Assembly: GCF_947499065.1 (NCBI RefSeq)
Contig: NZ_CANMMT010000004.1
Span: 124,001-188,000, forward strand
Length of the DNA: 64,000 nucleotides
Origin: an uncultured Tenacibaculum sp.
GTDB taxonomy: Bacteria; Bacteroidota; Bacteroidia; Flavobacteriales; Flavobacteriaceae
Direction: 5' to 3'
Within the stretch, counting starts at the first letter, position 1. Each line of letters starts with the position of its first letter. Positions 59,610 through 64,000 of this stretch are shown piece by piece. A program made the position numbers and the translations under genes. The notes beneath the pieces are model-generated. The model was not told the DNA's origin. It ran no database searches and was given only the letters and a program-made list of their open reading frames with translations.

Positions 59610-59617
59610 CAAAATTA
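59610..59617 (-). promoter_or_regulatory. -7 box of the rlmD operon
   Basis: Minus-strand TAATTTTG, exact TAnnTTTG, 23 bases before the rlmD ATG. Confidence 0.5.
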
Positions 59618-59723
59618 GGAAAAGATATGGTTTCAAATACTTTTAACTCAAACTTAAATTTCTATTTTTAAAAAGAAAATTGAACCTTTTAGCTTTTCAT
59701 ACGTCTATGAGGTGTAATCGATA

Positions 59724-60269
59724 ATGAAAAAATTGAATAATATTACTGATAAAGATTTGATTTTAGCCTATAAAGAAGGAAATCAAAAAGCACTAACAGC
59801 TTTAGTGAAAAAATGGCATGTTCAATTTTGTAAGCTTGCTTTTTGGTATGTAAAAGACCGAGATATAGCTAAAGATATAGCTCAAGAAAGTTGGCAGGTT
59901 ATTATAAGAAAGTTAGGAGAACTTGAAAACCCCAATCGATTTAAAAGTTGGGCAATTAGTATTGTAAATAGAAAGGCGATAGATTGGTTGAGAGCAGATA
60001 AAAGAGTATTAGATAAGTACCAAAAATATTACAATGAGCATGCAAAAGAAGTTGTTTCTATAGAAGTTAATGAAGAAGAAAAATTGAAAAGTAGTTTGTT
60101 AAAAGCAATTCAAAAATTATCAATAGAACAACAGATGGTTGTTAAGTTGTTTTATACTGAATCATATTCACTTAAAGAAATAAGTAAACTTTTAGATATA
60201 TCGGTTGGAACAGCAAAATCAAGGTTGTTTCATGCAAGAGAAAAATTAAAGAAAATAATAAAAACATAA
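59724..60269 (+). CDS. ECF-type RNA polymerase sigma factor
   Basis: A 181-residue sigma-70 family factor of the extracytoplasmic function class. Region 2 is clear (LALVKKWHVQF-like start, AFWYVKDRDIAKDIAQESWQ for the -10 contact helix, RFKSWAISIVNRKAIDWLR), as is region 4 (KLSIEQQMVVKLFYTESYSLKEISKLLDI). Its HTH ends SVGTAKSRLFHAREKL. It is followed after 4 bases by a small membrane protein that may act as its regulator. The signal it responds to is unknown. Confidence 0.94.
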   Translation: MKKLNNITDKDLILAYKEGNQKALTALVKKWHVQFCKLAFWYVKDRDIAKDIAQESWQVIIRKLGELENPNRFKSWAISIVNRKAIDWLRADKRVLDKYQKYYNEHAKEVVSIEVNEEEKLKSSLLKAIQKLSIEQQMVVKLFYTESYSLKEISKLLDISVGTAKSRLFHAREKLKKIIKT

Positions 60270-60273
60270 AATT

Positions 60274-60657
60274 ATGGAGAAATCAGAAGATATTGACAAA
60301 TTAATAAAAGAAACCTTAACTGAAGAGGAGGCAAGATTTTATGAGGAATTAGATGAACAGAATGTTTTTCAAATGATTGGTGGGTTATTTCAAGGGAAGA
60401 ATAAATGGATTATGGTTTTAATGAATATCATGACCTTAGTATTCTTTGGGCTTTTTATTTACTGTATTGTTCAGTTTTTTAATTCGGAAGCAACAAAAGA
60501 TTTAATAAAATGGGGGGTAGGAACTATGATTTTCTTACTAGGTGTAAGTATGTTAAAAATATTCGCATGGATGCAAATGGATAAAAATGCATTATTAAGA
60601 GAGATTAAAAGATTGGAGTTGCAAGTTTCTTCATTGTCTGGAAAAATATCGGAATAA
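60274..60657 (+). CDS. Small membrane protein next to the sigma factor
   Basis: A 127-residue protein with two transmembrane helices (about 46-68, KWIMVLMNIMTLVFFGLF; about 80-102, KWGVGTMIFLLGVSML) between a charged N-terminal segment (MEKSEDIDKLIKETLTEEEA) and a C-terminal helix (LREIKRLELQVSSLSG). It looks like the small conserved partner found beside such sigma factors in flavobacteria. Position and topology suggest an anti-sigma-like role, but no known anti-sigma motif is visible. Confidence 0.8.
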   Translation: MEKSEDIDKLIKETLTEEEARFYEELDEQNVFQMIGGLFQGKNKWIMVLMNIMTLVFFGLFIYCIVQFFNSEATKDLIKWGVGTMIFLLGVSMLKIFAWMQMDKNALLREIKRLELQVSSLSGKISE

Positions 60658-60669
60658 GATTTTAAATGC

Positions 60670-60700
60670 CCTGAATATTTAGTAAATTGCAGGACTTTTT
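60670..60700 (+). terminator. Possible terminator after the sigma/membrane pair
   Basis: CCTG (60670-60673) pairs with CAGG (60690-60693), with an inner ATTT/AAAT pairing, followed by ACTTTTT. The stem is weak. Confidence 0.4.
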
Positions 60701-60727
60701 AGGGATGATTTCTTTCCCACGCTGAAT

Positions 60728-60746
60728 TTTCGAAACTTCTTCGAAA
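60728..60746. promoter_or_regulatory. TTCGAAA repeat pair upstream of rocD
   Basis: TTTCGAA (60728-60734) and TTCGAAA (60740-60746) form an inverted repeat spaced by five bases; the motif also reads as a direct repeat with an 11-base period. It lies 52 bases before rocD and could be an operator. No known regulator is assigned. Confidence 0.3.
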
Positions 60747-60797
60747 GGATAAAGGTAGATAAGGAATGGTTATTTTATAAATTTAAAATTATTAAAA

Positions 60798-62042
60798 ATG
60801 GCTGTTTTAGACCAATTAACTTCGCAACAAGCGATCGATTTAGAAAACAAACACGGAGCACATAACTATCACCCATTACCAGTGGTTTTAAGTAAAGGTG
60901 AAGGAGTGTACGTATGGGATGTTGAAGGTAAGAAGTATTATGACTTTTTATCTGCTTATTCTGCAGTAAACCAAGGGCATTGTCATCCAAAAATTGTTGG
61001 AGCAATGGTAAATCAAGCGCAAACATTAACATTAACTTCTCGTGCATTTTACAATGACATGTTAGGAAGGTATGAAAAATTTGCAACAGAACTTTTTGGT
61101 TTTGACAAATTATTACCAATGAATACTGGTGCTGAAGCTGTTGAAACTGCTTTAAAGTTATGTAGAAAATGGGCTTATGAAGTAAAAGGAATTAATGAAA
61201 ATGATGCACAAATTGTAGTTTGTGAAAATAATTTCCACGGACGTACTACTACAATTATTTCGTTTTCTAATGATCCTGTTGCTCGTAAGAACTTCGGACC
61301 TTATACAAATGGGTTTATTAAAATAGAGTATAATAATTTAAAAGCTTTAGAAGAGGCTTTAGAAAGTGATAAAAACATAGCTGGTTTCTTAGTTGAGCCT
61401 ATTCAAGGAGAAGCTGGAGTATATGTACCATCTGAAGGATATTTAGCAGCAGCTAAGGTATTGTGTGAAAAACATAATGTATTATTTATAGCAGATGAAG
61501 TTCAAACAGGTATTGCACGTACAGGAAAAATGTTAGCGGTAGATCATGAAAATGTAAAACCAGACATTTTAATCTTAGGTAAAGCATTAAGTGGTGGAGC
61601 TTATCCAGTTTCTGGAGTATTAGCAAATGATAACATTATGAATGTTATTAAGCCAGGTAATCATGGTTCTACTTTTGGAGGAAATCCAGTTGCAGCAGCT
61701 GTTGCTATAGCGGCTTTAGAAGTTGTTGAAGAAGAAAAATTAGCTGAAAATGCAGAGCGTTTAGGTAAGATTTTTAGAGAGGAAATAGCAGCATTTACTG
61801 AGCAAACAGATTTAGTAAATTCAGTAAGAGGTAAAGGATTATTAAATGCGATTTTAATTAACGATACAGAAGAAAGCTCAACTGCTTGGGATATTTGTAT
61901 TAAATTACGTGATAATGGTTTATTAGCTAAGCCAACTCACGGAAACATTATCCGTTTTGCACCACCATTAGTGATGAATGAGGAGCAATTACGTGATTGT
62001 ATTTCTATTATAAAGAAAACAATTTCTGAGTTTAAGAAATAA
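60798..62042 (+). CDS. rocD: Ornithine aminotransferase
   Basis: Converts L-ornithine and 2-oxoglutarate to glutamate-5-semialdehyde and glutamate, in arginine/proline catabolism (PLP enzyme). The 414-residue protein has [21 protein letters not shown], the substrate-cage segment [26 protein letters not shown] and [23 protein letters not shown] follows, then [13 protein letters not shown] and the PLP-lysine in [13 protein letters not shown]. Length and motifs are standard. A strong terminator follows; the region just upstream has a TTCGAAA repeat pair. Confidence 0.95.
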   Translation: MAVLDQLTSQQAIDLENKHGAHNYHPLPVVLSKGEGVYVWDVEGKKYYDFLSAYSAVNQGHCHPKIVGAMVNQAQTLTLTSRAFYNDMLGRYEKFATELFGFDKLLPMNTGAEAVETALKLCRKWAYEVKGINENDAQIVVCENNFHGRTTTIISFSNDPVARKNFGPYTNGFIKIEYNNLKALEEALESDKNIAGFLVEPIQGEAGVYVPSEGYLAAAKVLCEKHNVLFIADEVQTGIARTGKMLAVDHENVKPDILILGKALSGGAYPVSGVLANDNIMNVIKPGNHGSTFGGNPVAAAVAIAALEVVEEEKLAENAERLGKIFREEIAAFTEQTDLVNSVRGKGLLNAILINDTEESSTAWDICIKLRDNGLLAKPTHGNIIRFAPPLVMNEEQLRDCISIIKKTISEFKK

Positions 62043-62060
62043 TAAACTTTTAGAGGTGAT

Positions 62061-62098
62061 AAAAAAAGCAGTATTGAAATTTCAATACTGCTTTTTTT
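62061..62098. terminator. Bidirectional terminator after rocD
   Basis: A 16-bp stem (AAAAAAAGCAGTATTG, 62061-62076, with 62083-62098) and a six-base loop between converging genes. Confidence 0.94.
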
Positions 62099-62112
62099 AT
62101 GAAGTTTTTCCT

Positions 62113-63042
62113 TTATTTATTTTCTAAAAGCTTTTTTACTAATTCTTTCAGTTCTTTAATTTCTTTAGTTTGAGCTTCTAATGTTTTGATTTTTTCTTTT
62201 TGAATTTTTAATTGTTTTTCCTGAGTAATGGTATATAAAGTTAGTTCTTCTATTTTTTGAAGTAGTTTAGCATCCATTTCAGCTAAAAAGAACCCATTGT
62301 TTTTAACATCTTTGGCACTAGGAATGTCTTTTAAATGCCCTTTTTCTTTTATATGATTTTCAACTTCAAAAAGCGTTGGTAAATTATAGTTACTTTCAAA
62401 AACAAAGTCAGCCCAGTTAGGAGCTGCTAAAACTTTTATCTCTCTAGCGCCAATAGAACCTTCTACTGCTAATTTATGAGGACCTGTGATTAACGTTCCT
62501 ATACCTACTTTATCCATAATGTTAACTTGAGATTTATAAGTTACATAGTCTCTAGTTTCATTGTTTGAAACTACAGTTGGTGAGGTAATTGTAATTAAGT
62601 TTTTATCAAAGGTTGTTTTAGATAGTCCATTAATGTTTATTGTTAGAGTATTGCTCGTAGATACTAAATGATATATGGGGATTTTTAAATGATTGTTTGT
62701 ATCTAAAAAAGCTTCTCCTAATTTCCATTGGTTAGATAATAAACCAAAAACTGTTTTTGTTTCACTTGAAGATCTATAGAGTAAATTACCTGGGTTTTTA
62801 CCGATTTCATAAATTTTAGTATATTTTCCAACGCTGTTTTGATAGCTGTATCCAGAAGTTAGAGTAATTTCCATATAGCCCCAAAACTGGATGTCTCCAA
62901 AGTCAATATAAGAAACTTGATTAGCAACACCATTCGGAAAATTAGGACTATTTTTTGTAACGTTAAATTGGTGTCCTTGAGCGAAGGACGTTGAAATAAA
63001 TCCTATGGCAGCTAGGATAGCAATTTTAATTTTTACTTTCAT
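62113..63042 (-). CDS. Secreted protein with GSIGAREIKV/coiled-coil C-terminal module
   Basis: A 309-residue exported protein with signal peptide (about 1-21, FISTSFAQ). The first half is beta-rich (DIQFWGYMEITLTSGYSY), function unknown. From about residue 180 it has the module VGIGT, HKLAVEGSIGAREIKV, NWADFVF, NLPTLFEVENHIKEKGHLKD, IPSAKDV and LAEMDAKLLQKIEELTLYTI, ending in a coiled coil. This module is common at the C-termini of Bacteroidota surface proteins and resembles the region before endosialidase-type tail-fibre chaperones, with the coiled coil likely forming trimers. Surface display is plausible but not shown. Confidence 0.75.
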   Translation of the reverse strand: MKVKIKIAILAAIGFISTSFAQGHQFNVTKNSPNFPNGVANQVSYIDFGDIQFWGYMEITLTSGYSYQNSVGKYTKIYEIGKNPGNLLYRSSSETKTVFGLLSNQWKLGEAFLDTNNHLKIPIYHLVSTSNTLTININGLSKTTFDKNLITITSPTVVSNNETRDYVTYKSQVNIMDKVGIGTLITGPHKLAVEGSIGAREIKVLAAPNWADFVFESNYNLPTLFEVENHIKEKGHLKDIPSAKDVKNNGFFLAEMDAKLLQKIEELTLYTITQEKQLKIQKEKIKTLEAQTKEIKELKELVKKLLENK

Positions 63043-63064
63043 AGTAGTTTAATATTTAGGCGCA

Positions 63065-63082
63065 AAAAAGTAGTAACTTTTT
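63065..63082 (-). terminator. Possible weak terminator after the helicase gene
   Basis: AAAAAGT (63065-63071) pairs with ACTTTTT (63076-63082), loop AGTA. It is short and AT-only; low confidence. Confidence 0.3.
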
Positions 63083-63117
63083 AAGCAATTAATTTTATTC
63101 AAATATATTAAATACAT

Positions 63118-64000
63118 TTAATTTACCATTTCATGCACATGTAAATGCTTTTTTAATACTCCCGAAGGTGTGTTTTTTGTTTCGTCAAAAATTCGAGTGT
63201 CACCAAATAGTATAAAACTTTCTTTTGCTCTTGAAACAGCAACATTTAACATGTTAGGTTTGTTGTCTTTTTCAAAGAACATGGTTCCTTCATCTTCGTT
63301 TGAATATACAGAGCTAAATAATATGATATTACGTTCAGCTCCTTGTAATGCATGCACTGTTCCTAGTTTAATATCATTAACTTTATAACCAGCTTCGCTT
63401 AAAGCTTTGGAAAGTTCTCCTTTTTGACTTGCAAATGGAGTAATGATTCCCAATTGCTTTTCAATAGTATCTACACCATAAGCTTTTTGAATAGTTTCCT
63501 TGTTTTGCTGTAACCAAGTTATAATAGCGTTTACTTCTTTTATGTTACGACGGCTATTGTATTTACGTTCGCTAACTCCTTCAACATGATAAGCGACCAT
63601 AGGAGGAAAGGCTTGAGTATCTTTTGTTTTTCCTTTCATAGGTTTTAAGATACCATTGTAAGCTAATTCGTTACAAAAATCAATAATTTCATCGTTACAT
63701 CTTCTGTGTTCTAATAAAACTAATCCTTGCTCTTTTTCTTCCTTCAAAGGAGTTTCATACTCACAAGCGTTTTGAGCCATTCTCATAATACTTCCACTTG
63801 ATGCCAAAAAACCAATATCACCAAGATAAGAAGTGTCGCTTTTATTTTCAAGCATATTAAGGCTAGTTAAGTTTCCTACATCAATCCTTTCAGGAATAGA
63901 CCATATAGGTTCAATTTGCTTTAAGTCGCCAACAACAAAGGCTTTTTTAGCTAAAGAAAACATAGGGATACTAACTTCTGGAGTTACCTGTCCAGCTTCA
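63118..64000 (-). CDS. Superfamily I helicase (UPF1/Dna2-like AAA_12), 5' end outside the window
   Basis: The C-terminal part of a nucleic-acid helicase; the frame stays open to the window edge upstream of the first ATG at 63963. Motif II is EAGQVTPEV at the very edge (DEAGQ type), and motif III is VVGDLKQIEPIW. Then come LLEHRRCNDEIIDFCN, LGIITPFASQKGEL, GTVHALQGAERNIILF (motif V) and NVAVSRAKESFILFGD (motif VI). About 294 residues are visible. The family unwinds DNA or RNA from 5' to 3'. What the missing N-terminus carries cannot be seen. Confidence 0.9.
   Translation of the reverse strand, partial: EAGQVTPEVSIPMFSLAKKAFVVGDLKQIEPIWSIPERIDVGNLTSLNMLENKSDTSYLGDIGFLASSGSIMRMAQNACEYETPLKEEKEQGLVLLEHRRCNDEIIDFCNELAYNGILKPMKGKTKDTQAFPPMVAYHVEGVSERKYNSRRNIKEVNAIITWLQQNKETIQKAYGVDTIEKQLGIITPFASQKGELSKALSEAGYKVNDIKLGTVHALQGAERNIILFSSVYSNEDEGTMFFEKDNKPNMLNVAVSRAKESFILFGDTRIFDETKNTPSGVLKKHLHVHEMVN

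Noticed and set aside
60703..60723. Six-residue leader peptide (MISFPR) as an attenuator before rocD
   Set aside because: Too short and with a single Arg; no alternative hairpins follow. Most likely chance.
1..64000. tRNA, rRNA, integrase, transposase or prophage genes
   Set aside because: I looked through all gaps on both strands; they hold promoters and terminators only, and no gene product fits a mobile element.

Overview
The window is AT-rich chromosomal DNA from a gliding marine-type Flavobacteriaceae member (Bacteroidota), most like Tenacibaculum or Polaribacter; the genus is a guess. The evidence is a sprC-sprD-sprB-sprF gliding operon, type IX secretion C-terminal domains, Bacteroidota -7 promoter boxes (TAnnTTTG), no recognisable Shine-Dalgarno sequences, and typical Flavobacteriia housekeeping genes. 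About 50 genes are packed tightly. No gap exceeds 300 bases; the largest (1427-1662, 236 bases) holds divergent promoters. I see no rRNA, tRNA, CRISPR array, insertion sequence or prophage.

Layout. 1-1426: 3' end of an RluD-type pseudouridine synthase facing cytidylate kinase. 1663-24731: the four-gene gliding/adhesin operon, dominated by one 5,985-residue SprB-like adhesin (18 kb, 28% of the window) made of Ig-like repeats, with PorP/SprF-type outer-membrane partners. 24798-29913: rluF, tgt, an LptF/G permease, an EamA transporter and accA. 30042-33785: queE, a lipoprotein form of RidA, a HerA-like ATPase, a lipoprotein and a cupin. 33782-37034: a LuxR-type response regulator, its TPR histidine kinase and an unrecognised gene upstream of both. 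37142-44596: ZIP transporter, methyltransferases, a secreted repeat protein, HU, fmt, recQ and an NTPase. 44705-49859: a DUF493 protein, three consecutive SurA/parvulin-like chaperone genes and MoxR. 49923-59586: acyl-CoA and sugar-type dehydrogenases, pcm, a tiny lipoprotein, an abutting three-gene operon (DUF1835, nucleoside phosphorylase, binding-protein fold), a SUI1 factor, a 2OG-Fe dioxygenase, two envelope proteins and rlmD. 59724-64000: ECF sigma factor with a membrane partner, rocD, a secreted coiled-coil protein and the 3' part of a superfamily I helicase.

How it fits together. SprB is the surface adhesin that gliding cells move; SprF-type proteins are needed to export it through the type IX system, and the three periplasmic PPIase-like proteins are plausible envelope chaperones. 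The most interesting signals beyond the adhesin are: (1) two tandem NarL-type 7-2-7 palindromes upstream of the unrecognised gene/kinase/regulator cluster, plus a 13-bp hairpin that buries the kinase start codon; (2) a secreted protein whose Phe residues alternate 5 and 6 apart for 18 intervals, giving an exact 22-residue super-repeat; (3) three ~1.9 kb super-repeats in sprB with perfect 150-base identity tracts; (4) a foreign-looking jelly-roll domain inserted into one SprB repeat; (5) Tgt and RlmD homologues that have lost their metal-ligand cysteines; (6) two promoters so close to the ATG that leaderless mRNAs are expected.
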